Below are positions 24,591 to 35,055 of a DNA stretch of 64,000 bases, piece by piece; within the stretch, counting starts at the first letter, position 1; each line of letters starts with the position of its first letter. Position numbers and translations under genes: made by a program. Source of the stretch: Isoetes taiwanensis (lineage: Eukaryota > Streptophyta > Lycopodiopsida > Isoetales > Isoetaceae); assembly GCA_021234155.1 (NCBI GenBank), contig JAJEKV010000062.1, forward strand, positions 3,633,305-3,697,304, written 5' to 3'. Under the pieces are notes generated by a model. It made no database searches. It was not told where the DNA came from and worked only from the letters and a program-made list of their open reading frames with translations.

Positions 24591-25240
24591 AGCTTGCAAA
24601 GTTTCAAAACTTTCTATTTTTAAACTGAGGTGCCTACCCATGAGCATCTAGAATATTTTAGAACATGCCAAAACATTCTATTTTGGTTACTCTAAGCATT
24701 TGGAACATTTTACAACATTCTATTATGGCAAATAAAACAAACTTTCTACTTTTAGATTGAGGATCTATGAGCATCTAGATCATTCTAGAAGATTGTAGAG
24801 CTATCTAGAACATCTTATTTTGAGTTTTTGCAAGTTCCAAAAAAACTTTCTAGTTTTAGGTTGAGGTGTTTACCATCTTAAACATCCCAAAACATTCTAT
24901 TTTGATTGTTTGAAGAAGTTCCAAATAACTTTCTATTTTTAGGTTGAGGTGCTTACTTTGAGCATCTGGAACATTCCAAAATATTCTATTTTGACTCCTT
25001 GCAAAGTTTTTGAAAAACATTCTATTTTTAAGTTGAGGTGCTTACCCATTAGCATGTAGATCATTCCAGAACATTCTATTTTGGCTCTTTGCAAAGTTTC
25101 AAAAAACTTCGTATTTCTAGATTGAGGTGCTTGCATGAGCATTTAGATCATTCCAGCACATTCTAGAAGATTTTACAAGATTCTAGAGCTATCTTGAACA
25201 TTCTAGAACATCCGAGAACATTCTTGAATTGATCAGCCCT
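24590..25240. repeat. Module B array 1 (about 90-bp units with GAACATTC sites)
   Basis: Units contain GAACATTCTATTTTG, GCAAAGTTTCAAAAAACTTT and CTATTTTTAGATTGAGGTGCTT. This copy is more diverged than the 29-30 kb array; three-part HSE-like sites include GAACATTCTAGAA (25196-25208) and GAACATTCTTGAA (25216-25228). Confidence 0.85.
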
Positions 25241-25560
25241 CACCCTTAATTATGTGTGAACTTTCACTTATTTCAACAAACCAATGCTTGGCCTAGTGGT
25301 AGGTATGGGGGGTCCCCCACATAACGTAAGAGTTTTTAAAGCCCCTACCAAGGATGGTGGGAGATGGAGGGCCAAGATCGCGACATGTGGCATTTACAAA
25401 GGGCTGAGGTTTTGCCACGTGGCGCCTCCTCAGCCGTTGATGGGAGATGACTTACTTACTTACATGCTTACACACACGTGGATGCTAGTTTCTCATTATG
25501 TTAGACTGGAAAAGGGCCCGCCTGTTCCTAACGGGCGGGCCCTTTTCTTTTAAACCATTC
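25240..25560 (+). repeat. Module T copy 1 (tRNA-like tail with hairpin)
   Basis: Starts after the last GAACATTC with TTGATCAGCC...TTATTTCAACAAACCAATGC. It carries a Pol III A-box-like TGGCCTAGTGG (25289-25299), while the B box is lost in this copy. It continues through CACGTGGCGCCTCCTCAGCC and (TTAC)n-like DNA. It ends at a perfect hairpin, stem GAAAAGGGCCCGCC (25509-25522) with 25534-25547. Confidence 0.75.
25509..25547. repeat. Perfect 14-bp-stem GC-rich hairpin
   Basis: GAAAAGGGCCCGCC pairs fully with GGCGGGCCCTTTTC across an 11-nt loop. Decayed relatives occur at about 23681 and about 26055, so the hairpin belongs to the repeat family. Confidence 0.85.
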
Positions 25561-26169
25561 CTTGGTTTGGACAAAAGCATGCCTACCCATGTTACCGCCA
25601 TCTACCTTTAAAAGTATCAAATGTGATATTATCCCTTCATACCAATGTTTGTCAATGCCTATATGTTCAAGGGTGGACCCATTTCTTTTACGATATTCCT
25701 CAGCTTGGCCTCGGCCAGGCCGAGGCCTTGCTGAGATTTGGACAAAAGCACACCTACACATGTTACTCCCATCTATGGAGCCTTCCAAACTATCACCTAT
25801 GAGATTACTTTTCTTTCTCTAACATCTTCTCTTTCTATATCCTTTCTTTATCCTCGCCTCGGTTTCGACAAAAGAGTTTTTAAAGCCCCTCCTAAGATGG
25901 TGGGAGGAGATGGAGGGGTCGAGCTTGTGACACGTGGCATTTACAAAGGGCTGAGGTTGTGCCACATGGTGCCTCCTCAGCCATTGATGGGACATGACTT
26001 ACTTATTTACATACTTATACATACGCGGACGCTAGTTTCTCATTATGTTAAAATGGAAAAGGGCCGCCTGTTCCTAATGCTTTTCTTTTAAACCATTCCT
26101 TGGCTCGGTTTAGACATCTTTGGCACTATTGCTCTGTTTGGACAAAAGCATGCCTACCCATGTTACTCC
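25556..26169. repeat. Module C copy 2 plus a partial second T tail
   Basis: 25556-25870 matches 27788-28090 closely. It includes the palindromic GGCCTCGGCCAGGCCGAGGCC stretch near 25697 and the phrase TTTGGACAAAAGCACACC. 25868-26169 then repeats the second half of the 25284-25590 tail, so the tail was duplicated about 585 bp downstream. Confidence 0.8.
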
Positions 26170-27787
26170 TGTGACGTCCCCTACTCATATACGGTACACT
26201 CACCGTATACAAACAGGAGTTCATCCCCCATACCAGCTCCATGCTAATATAGGGGCCCTCCCCGTATCACACGCAACCTTGAAGAGTTCAGTGGGAAGAA
26301 TGAAGGGTCCTTTACCTGTCTCCCTCGGGGGCCTACCTAGGCTGCGGAGCGTAAACATACATGTCGATAGTACATACATCAACATCATATGACCATCACG
26401 AAGGATGGTCCTCCCATATCTGCATAGACAAAGATCAAAGCACATCACATAGGGAATCCTACCCAAGGCTCTCGGACTCAAAGGGATGGTGGCGGCTTGG
26501 GTCTCGAAGTTCATTGCGGTGCGAATTCATGGCAATGGATTTGGGCGGCATAAGAACATGGCATAGGGTTGTCCACTCCATCGCCCCCTCCATTGCACAC
26601 TTTGCGAGTAGGCTGAAAAGTGTCGGGACTGGCCAGTAGCCGCCGGGATGCATAGCCAAAAGGGCTACTCACGGGGTCATCATCGGTTCGATGGGGCGGT
26701 AGGGATCACTCCCTCCGAGAGATCTACATTGACTCAAGGTGACTAGAGGGGCCTTTGCCCGTGTTGATTTGAACCCACTGGAAAGTCATGAACACCACTT
26801 CCACGGTGTCGAGCCCATGCCTTACCCACACTTTCGGTGGTAAGCCATTAGACCTAGTCACAATGATCCCGGTAGGGCCTTACACACCGGAGGGATGGTT
26901 CAAGAGTCGAGAACACGAACCTCCTTCTTAGCCGGTCGCCCCTTCACCCACAACCAGGTGTGGTTCTTGTACACGAGGCGAATCTATGGTGTGCTAGAGA
27001 GGCTAATCTAGGAGCATCTACTACCAAGCTTGAAGTCTCTACCCCCTTCCCAATACAAGGAGTTTCAGAGATACATCATCCATATACATCACGGAAGAAC
27101 TAAAGAACATAGATCTAATCTATATCATAGAGTTAGGTTCTTTAGTTAGAGTTTAGTATCTACTCATCTAGAGATCTAGATAGCTGCTAAAAAGGCGATT
27201 TAATAGGCTAAACCTACCGATACAATGGTGGAAAAGCGGTTTAGACCATTAAATGGACTACATCGGATCCATGAGTTGCTCCTCGACACGAGTTCGACCA
27301 TCCCTCTTGAGCTGCTTTCGAATCAAGGGAAACTAATGGTGCCATTCTCTCGGGGCCAGTGCAGGGAGGCGGGATTTTGACTCCTAGAGCGACCAAAAGC
27401 GAGGCTCTAAAACCCTAGGGCGAAAATGGGCAAGTTAGGGTTCTCCCTACTTAAATAGGCAAGGGTTGGGGCTTAGGGTTTCCAATTATCCCTTTAGGCA
27501 TGTGGGATAATTGGAAATGGAAAAATTTGCCTTTAATGGCTAGGTGGCCAAATGTGCCTACATGGAAATGTGTGCACCTAAATGTGCCCACATGGAAATG
27601 TGTGCACCTTAATAAATGTGCATGTGCACATTAATAAGAAATGCACATACCTAGCAAGTTGCCCCCTAGGGCTACTCACCTGGCTACACGCGTGGCGCAT
27701 TACCGCGTCGGTTGGAGGTGGCGTTAATGCAGCGTGACGAACGATGGTATCGATCACGGGACCATATCTTGTCCGGAAGGCGTCACA
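26170..27787. mobile_element. Solo LTR of a large LTR retrotransposon, 1618 bp
   Basis: The sequence begins TGTGACGTCCCC and ends AAGGCGTCACA, LTR-type TG...CA ends with a 7-bp inverted repeat. The flanks are the 5-bp duplication ACTCC (26165-26169 and 27788-27792). Removing it restores the module C phrase CATGTTACTCCCATCTACC found elsewhere in the window, which proves the insertion. No internal domain or second LTR is present, so it arose by LTR-LTR recombination. It has no significant ORF. Its end resembles that of the LTR at 57233-58698 (GGCGTCACA). Confidence 0.93.
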
Positions 27788-28090
27788 ACTCCCATCTACC
27801 TTTAAAAGTATCACATGTGAGATTATCCCTTCTTACCCATGTTTGACGATGCCTATACGTTCAAGGGTGAACCTATTTCTTTTACGCTATTCCTCGGCTT
27901 GGCCTCGGCCTTCAGCCGAGGCCTTGCCTCGATTTGGACAAAAGCACACCTACCCATGTTACTCCCATCTATGGGGCCTTCCAACTATCACCTGTGAGAT
28001 TACTCTTCTTTCTCTAATGTCTGCTCTTTCTATCTCCATTCTTCATCCTCGCCTCGGTTTCGACAAAGGCACGGGCCCGCCTTTTGCACC
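27788..28090. repeat. Module C copy 3
   Basis: Matches 25569-25870 nearly throughout. It carries the palindrome GGCCTCGGCCTTCAGCCGAGGCC near 27901. Confidence 0.85.
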
Positions 28091-29040
28091 CACGAAAGCT
28101 AATTCACACGTACTACTAATTCCAAAGTATCACAGACAAGGAGGTGACTCATATCTAGTACTAATTTCAAAGTATCATCCTTGTCGCTCAATGTCTATAC
28201 CTATATTACTCATACCTACTACGATTTCAAAGTATCACCCACGTGGAGCTTATACACACCTATTAATCTAAAACTATTCTATTCTATTCTATTCTATTCT
28301 ATTCTATTCTATTCTATTCTATTCTATTCTATTAACACCTACTACTGATTCCAAAGTATTACCTACTGGGAGCTTATCCAAACTTACTACCAGTTTAAGG
28401 AAAACATCCATTTGACAATATATAAGAAGCTTACTGCCACCTACTACCAATTCCAACGAATCACATGTTGAGGAGTGATACCTACTACCCACTATGAGTG
28501 GATTACTCACACCTACTACCAATTCCAAAGAATCATCTATGAGGAGCTTACTCATACCTACAACCAACACCTACTACCAATTCTAAAGTATCACCCATGA
28601 GGAGGTATCACCCATGAGGAGCTTACTCACACCTACTACCATTCCTATCCATGAGCATCTAGAATATTTTTTTTTGGACTGAGCTGCTTGTCCTTGAGCA
28701 TCGGAGCATGTAGAACATTCTACTTTAGCATGCTCGTCCGTGCACACAAACATTATTTTTATCATTTTTTGTTCATGGAGATACAGTAGCCGCAAGATGT
28801 ATGTTCATACCCATGTTACTCAATATTCATTGGTCAACCCATGAGGAGCTTATTACCACCTACTACCAATTCCAAAGCACCACCCATGAGGAGTTTACTC
28901 GCACCTTCTACCAATTCCAAAGCACTTTTCTTTACCTATTAAGAGCTTGCTCACATCTACTATCAATTCCAAAGTATCACCCTTGGGAAGCTAGTTCACA
29001 CCTACTGCCAATTCTAAAGCATCACAATTCTAAAATATGC
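28090..29040. repeat. Module A array 2, with a short B insert and a TATTC microsatellite
   Basis: About 45-bp CCAATTCCAAAGTATCACCC-type units fill 28090-28650 and 28800-29040. A short B-type stretch (ATGAGCATCTAGAATATTTT, TAGAACATTCTACTTT) lies between them. A (TATTC)n run of about twelve units occupies 28274-28334. Confidence 0.82.
28274..28334. repeat. (TATTC)n microsatellite
   Basis: About twelve uninterrupted ATTCT/TATTC pentamers. Confidence 0.95.
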
Positions 29041-30220
29041 CTAGTGAGGAGTTTATTAAGAACTTTTTATTTTTGGATGAGCATCTGGGCATATCTAACA
29101 TTCTATTTTTAGACTGAGGTGTTTATCTGTGAGCATCTGGAACATTCCTAAACATTCTATTTTGACTTCTTGCAAAGTTTCAGAAAAGTCTCTATTTTTA
29201 GACTGAGATGCTTACCGAGGAGCATTTGGAACATTCTAGAATATTCTATTTTAAGTGTTTGCAAAGTTACAAAGAAACTTGTTATTTTTAGACTGAGGTG
29301 TTTACCCATGAGCATCTGGAACATTCTAGAACATTCTATTTTGAGTATTTGCAAAGTTTCAAAAAAACTTACTATTTTTATACTGAGGTGCTTATCTAAG
29401 AACATCTGGAACATTCTAGAACATTCTATTTTGAGTGTTTGCAAAGTTTTGAAGAAACTTTATATTTTTAGACTGAGGTACTTACCCATGAAAAAAAACT
29501 TTCTATTTTTTAGAATGAGGTGCTTATCTTGAGTATCTGGAACATTCCAGAACATTTTATTTTAGCTCCTTGCAAAGCTTCAAAAAAGTTTTCTATTTTT
29601 AGATTGAGGCCCATGGCCATCTAAATCATTCCAGAACATTCTAAAAGATTTTAGAAGATTCTAGAACTACCTAGAACATTCTAGAACATCCTGGAACATG
29701 TGCGAACTTCTGTTTATTTCAATAAACCAATGCTTTTCTATTTTTAGACCGAGTTGCTTACCCAAGAGCATCTGGAACATTCTAGAACATTCTATTTTAA
29801 GTGTTTGTAAAGTTGCAAAAAACTTGTTATTTTTAGACTGAGGTGCTTACCCATGAGTATCGAGAACATTCTAGAACATTCTATTTTGGGTATTTGCAAA
29901 GTTTCAAAAAACTTGTTATTTTTAGACTGAGTGCTTATCCAGGAGCATCTGGAACATTCTATTTTGAGTATTTGCAAAGTTTTCAAGAAACCTTCTATTC
30001 TTAGACTGAGGTGCTTACCCATGAAAGAAAAACTTCTATTTTTAGACTAAGATGCTTACACTGAGTATCTGGAACATTCCAGAACATTCTATTTTAGCTC
30101 CTTGCAAAGTTTCAAAAGAACTTCATATTTTTAGATTGAGGTGCTTAACCATGGCATCTAGATCATTCCAGAACATTCTAGAACTATCTAGAACATTCTG
30201 GAACATCCTTAAATTGATTA
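29040..30220. repeat. Module B array 2 (90-bp units with phased heat-shock-element-like sites)
   Basis: The cleanest B array. Exact 90-bp spacing is seen between ACATTCTAGA at 29231, 29321 and 29411. Each unit has a GAACATTCTAGAACATTC block, then ATTTTGAGTGTTTGCAAAGT, then TTATTTTTAGACTGAGGTGC. Four-part sites occur at 29229-29246, 29319-29336, 29409-29426, 29775-29792, 29864-29881, 30072-30089 and 30166-30183. Near 29690-29740 part of a T tail is fused into B, showing internal rearrangement. Long ORFs in both directions (29170-29532, 29157-29444) arise only because 90 is a multiple of three. Confidence 0.9.
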
Positions 30221-30530
30221 TGCTTCTCAGTTAACTACATATAAATTTCACATTACTTTAGAAATTAGTGTTTTAGTGGTAGGTATCGAGGGTTTGGAAG
30301 GTATGGGTTTGGGTTCGAATCTCCCACAATACATAAAAAATTTTCAGAAGGTGTTAGAACTTCCTAGAAGATTCTAGAACCTTTTAGAAGATTCTAGTCC
30401 TAGAAGTTTCTAGGACTAGAAGATTCCAACGGCCCACATTGCGCCATATGGTGCCTTCTTTACTGTTAATGTGGGTGGAGATTCACTCAGTCACTCATAT
30501 ACGAACACTATTTTCTTATTATATATCACC
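30220..30530 (+). repeat. Module T copy 2 (tRNA-like tail, best conserved)
   Basis: A-box-like GTTTTAGTGGTAGG (about 30270-30283) and a perfect B box GGTTCGAATC (30312-30321) about 40 bp apart suggest a tRNA-derived Pol III promoter, as in SINEs. A TTCTAGAA-rich segment (30350-30430) and CACTCAGTCACTCATATACG end the module. Confidence 0.7.
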
Positions 30531-30534
30531 TCGA

Positions 30535-31014
30535 TCATACACACCTACAACCAACACCTACTACCAATTGCAAAGTATCACCCATTGGGAGCTTACTCAC
30601 ACCTACTATCAATTCCAAAGTCTCATCTATTAAAAGATGACTCATTCATTTGAAGCTGACTCACACCTACTGTAAGCAACATTCATTTGTCAATCTATGA
30701 GGAGCTTATAGCCAATTCCAAAGTATCACCTATGAAAAGTTGACTCACACCTACTATCAATTTGAAAATATCACATATGAGGAGCTGACTCATACCTACT
30801 ACAATTTCAAAGTATCACCCATGTAGAGCTTATACCCATGTACTACCAACACCTATCAATTCCAAAGTATCATGTATTCAAGCTTACTCACACCTATTGC
30901 CAATTCTAAAGCCGCACCCATTAGGAGCTGACTCACCCCTACTGACAATTCCAAAACATCACACATGAGGAGTTGACTTATACCTACTACAATTTTAAAG
31001 TATCCCCCATATGG
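30535..31014. repeat. Module A array 3
   Basis: Units of the ACCTACTACCAATTCCAAAG type run up to the sharp change of sequence character at about 31015. Confidence 0.82.
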
Positions 31015-31192
31015 CTGTGTGACGGAGTGTTGCCTGAGCTATGATTCTGATAAGAAGCCCATTATGGCTGTCAAACAATACGATAACTATTTTCAGCTCG
31101 CTTTCAGGGACGGTCAAGTAAGTAAATGCTTTATTTCACTCTTTTGTAATATGTTTAGCATGGTTAAAAGTGTATATTTAGCCCCACGGCGC

Positions 31193-31412
31193 GGTATAAA
31201 TTTATACCGTTCACCTTCCCGGTATAAATTTATACCGTGGGCAGCCTTTTTAAATTTTTACCGTGGCGGTGAAAGGTATAAACTTATCGTGCCGGGGCGC
31301 GGTATAAATTTATACCGTTTTCCGCGGGATAAATGCATCAGAGGCGGTATAAATTTATCGTGCGGGGAACGGTATAAATTTATACCCTTCACCTTCACGG
31401 TATAAATTTATC
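31193..31412. repeat. Cluster of 16-bp palindromes GGTATAAATTTATACC (first)
   Basis: Perfect copies at 31193-31208, 31221-31236, 31301-31316 and 31371-31386. Partial copies lie near 31247, 31275, 31327, 31346 and 31399. Flanks are often GCG before and G after the palindrome. Confidence 0.92.
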
Positions 31413-32496
31413 CAGTGACTAGTCACGATGCAACAATTAACGGTGGACTTTGCAACTTTACGCCACTCAACACTAAACTTCTTGCGTTTGCTTATTTACG
31501 GTGTGGGACCTTCAAGAGAGAATTTTTTGTATGTTGAAGGCGGTGAGCTTAAAGAACAAACTAGCACCTTGGAAAAAAACCAAAAAAGGTGGAGAATCAA
31601 AGCAAAAATATGAGTATTATTGTGCCACGGGCCGATTCTGACGGGGTCTAAAAATAAGGAAATTTTTGTTAAGCTATACTTGGGGAAAAGTTGTGGCCAA
31701 AGGAATTCACATTAGACGAAATGGCCAAGGAAGCTAAGGCGTAAGTCTCATTTGCTATTGCGTGTTCTTCATTCCCTTCAATTGTCTTACAACATTTTTC
31801 TTTGTGCGATCAAAAGATATAGTCACTGCCCGGTCAGAGCTAATGACTCAACTAAACCTAGAGGGCTGGGAAGAGTGCAAGTGTTTGTATCCAAGTTGTA
31901 CCAGCGTGGTGTCATTAGAGAACACTGTTGTTAACCGGTGGGTTGGGTAAGTTTTTTTGAAACTATGTTACGTGTTTGTGCCTTTGTCTCACGGTCTTAT
32001 TCTGAGAACAAGAAGAAAGGGGCTGCCATTTGGATTTTTAAACCTGGTTCGTAGGGCCAAGGAAGAGAGGCAGAGAATTAAGGCCATTGAACAAGGAAGG
32101 AAATCGCCACGGCCGGTTTGACACTAATTATGAGAGATTCACATCATTTGATCGGGATTGCTTGTACAAAGTTATCGGGGGGTGATTACCTAGGCCGGGA
32201 GTCTTTTAGAGAAACAAAATTTTACATTATGCATCGCGGACATTCCTTATGGTTTTAAAATCAAGGATATTGCTTTTGCCGAGGAGGCTTTCGCGCATGT
32301 GCAAGTCCGCTCTTTTTGGATGGCCTCAGGGCGTCCGCGATATCACGCTAAGCGGAGGGTCATTATTTTCCATTCCGACCTCTGGGCGGCGATGTCGGTA
32401 CTTAAGCCCATGGGGGAGATGCATGCGGCCCCGGTTTTTGAAAAGCGTTTGGTAAGCTTCACATTCAGCGCTTCTACGCTTTTCTATAACTCCCGC

Positions 32497-32656
32497 GGTA
32501 TAACTTTATACCACGGGTGCCTTAAGATTTAAATCTAAATGGCTGGAACAAGCGTGGTATAAATTTATCAAACCGCGACAACATTTGTATAAATTTATCA
32601 CGAATGGGCTGTGGTATATCTCATCTGACAAGGCAACCATGGTATAAATTTATACC
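32497..32656. repeat. Cluster of 16-bp palindromes GGTATAAATTTATACC (second)
   Basis: A perfect copy lies at 32641-32656, a near-perfect one at 32497-32512 (one central change) and half-decayed ones at 32556 and 32586. A further stray copy is near 33385. Confidence 0.9.
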
Positions 32657-33399
32657 ACCACACTATTATGCAAACTTCTTTTACTTGTTTTTTCTTTCTA
32701 CTACTTTCTAATTCTTTGTATTGTTTGGCGGGGCTTAAAACAAGCGTTAAGGGTCATGGTGGTGGTCCGCTTAGTGAGTTGTTTGAGCATTTTCACATAG
32801 GGTTTCTGGTAGCGAGATGCCAAAAACCATGGTTCACTTTAACCACAGCAGAATGAGAAGACTCCTCCACGCAATGCGTTTTGAGTTCGGCGGTTTGCAA
32901 AAATTAAAGAGACCCACAGCGACAATTTGTGGTGTCCAATATCGGCCCCCGACATCTTATTAATAATTTATCTACGGTGGTTTTTCATACAGGGGACTGG
33001 ATCTTAGGCGCATTTTGGCTCGAGCACCACGGCGGTTCGCCCTTAGCGGGCGCAATGTTGTCTCCGTCGACATAGACCGGACAAAATAAGTTTCATCGGG
33101 ACGGGATAAGCTCTTGTGAATCCTTTCACGATGAAAAAAAAGGCTGGGAGCAAAAATGGTCTGGCGATGTAAAAGGCACATATCTGAAATCCAGCCTCCA
33201 CTTACGGGGAAGAAGAGATGAGGAGGTGGAGTTCGTCGATCACGGAGCACTGTGGTGCACGAGCGGAGAAAGCGACTGTACTGTACCATTGGAATCGAAG
33301 GGGCGTCTGTCTCGCTATTAAAACCTCGCCAAGAGAGCGGATCCTAAAAGTGCGAGAGTCACGTGGTGCAGGAAGAGCCACCTCAGTATAAATTTATCT

Positions 33400-33865
33400 G
33401 GCGGCATTTTAAACTAACTTTCATTTGTAATCTATGTGCTAAGAAATTCAATATATTTTGATGAAGATTTTTCAATGAAAACTTTGTCTCTTTAACAATG
33501 TTTTAATTAGAACAATTCTTTTTTCGATTCATGATTTGGACTCTTTCTCTTTTCTATGTTTGATTTTCTTAGTACTTATATTAAGCTTGCAAAAACACAA
33601 AACTATATTTCCTTCTATTTTTCAACAACAAATACTTAATGAGTTTTTTAAATTTAATGTCTCTCTCCTCAAAACAAGCTTTTTTTTTTTTTTTTTGCCC
33701 TTTTAAAAAATGAAAAGGCTTCAAAATGTTGCTTTTTTGGGGTATTTGAGATGCTATTTGCTCAACAATCTATTTCGCTCCCTATTTTGTCCACTTTTTT
33801 CAAGTTTCCAATTTTTATAAAGGAATCTTTCAAACGCACTTCTTAAATAAGTGCGTTTCATTTTA
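33400..33865. other. AT-rich stretch between island and repeat domain
   Basis: Very AT-rich with a T run near 33682-33697. No gene or repeat unit is seen. The satellite resumes at about 33870. Confidence 0.5.
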
Positions 33866-33869
33866 AACC

Positions 33870-34540
33870 TTGTTCCATGTAGAACTTATATATACCTATT
33901 ACCAACACCTCCCAATTCCAAAGTATCATCCATTGGCAGCTTACTCACACCTATTGCCATTTCCTAAGTCGCACCCATTAGAAGCTGACTCACGCCTATT
34001 GCCAATTCTAAAGCATCACACACGAGAGAAGCATCATCCATGTGGCTCAACATCCATAGACAATTTATGTGAAGTTTACTCCCACGTACCACCAATTCTA
34101 AAGAGTCATATATTGAGGAGTCATACCTACTACCCATGGGGAGCTTACTCCCATCTACTACCATTTTCAAAGTATCGCAAATTTTGAAAACTTTCTATTT
34201 TTGAGCTGAGCTCGAACATCTACTGCCAATTCCAAAGCATCACACATGAGGAAAGCATCACCCACAGAATCATCTATTCAGGAGTCATACCTACTACCCA
34301 TGGGGAGCTTACTCCCACCTATTACCATTTCCATATTTTGAAAACTTTCTATTCTTGGATTGAGCTTGCACACTTGCTGCCGATTCCAAAGCATCACACA
34401 TGAGGAAAACATCACCCATGTGGCTCCACATTTAATACTACCAATTCTAAAGAATAGCCTATTAAGGAGTCATACCTACTACTTACGAGGAGCTTACTCC
34501 CACCTACTACCATTTCCAAAGCATTGCATATTTTCAAAAC
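33870..34540. repeat. Module A array 4
   Basis: Units of the CCAATTCTAAAGCATCACAC and GGGGAGCTTACTCCCACCTA type; more diverged and mixed with short AACTTTCTATTTTTG pieces of module B. Confidence 0.8.
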
Positions 34541-35055
34541 TTTTTATTGTTGGACTAAGCTTGCAAAGTTTCAAAAAAATTCTATTTTTTTGACTGAGAT
34601 GCCTACCCATGAGCATCTGGAACATTCCAGAACATTCTATTTTGGTTTTTGCAAAGTTTCAAAAAACTGAGGGGCTAACCCATGAGACTTTCTATTTCTG
34701 GACTGAGTTGCTTGCTCATGCATGCATAACATTCTACTTTGCCTTTTTGCAATTTTTCAACAAACTTTCTATTTTTAGACTGAGTGCTCATCCATGAGCA
34801 TCTAGAATATTCTAGAACTATCTAGAACATTCTATTTTGATTTTTTGCAAAGTTTCAAAAAAACTTTCTATTTTTGGACTGAGGTGCCATGAACATCTGG
34901 AACATTCTATTTTATTATACAAGAAGTTTCAGAAAACATTCTAGAGCATCTAGAACATTCTAGAATATTCTATTTTGGCTCCTTGCAATGTTTCAGAAAA
35001 ACTTTCCATTCTTAGAATGAAGTGCTTATCCTGAGTATCTAGAACATTCCAGAAC
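34540..35055. repeat. Module B array 3
   Basis: 90-bp-type units with four-part GAACATTC sites at 34620-34637 (GAACATTCCAGAACATTC) and 34953-34970 (GAACATTCTAGAATATTC). Confidence 0.85.

Larger units (their letters stand above)
31015..33400. other. Inserted island of degenerate ORFs separated by TATAAATTTATA palindromes
   Basis: This stretch has higher GC content than its surroundings and no A/B/T/C repeats, and it interrupts the satellite. Small open pieces are present in mixed frames: 31019-31130 (VTECCLSYDSDKKPIMAVKQ...), 31428-31613, 31810-31945, 32250-32470 (IAFAEEAFAHVQVRSFWMAS...) and 32975-33080 (GLDLRRILARAPRRFALSG...). I recognise none of them. No splice structure is evident. The gaps between the pieces, 31190-31412 and 32495-32656, hold the palindrome clusters. 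A compact AT-spacer layout such as this is seen in large DNA viruses, and a decayed endogenous giant-virus-like insertion is one possibility; a decayed transposon is another. Confidence 0.45.

Noticed and set aside
29157-29532. Overlapping ORFs of 95-120 codons on both strands
   Set aside because: They are artefacts of a 90-bp (multiple of three) satellite; the translations simply repeat the unit.
30260-30340. A functional tRNA gene
   Set aside because: A and B boxes are present but no cloverleaf with a paired acceptor stem can be drawn; a SINE-like tail is the better reading.
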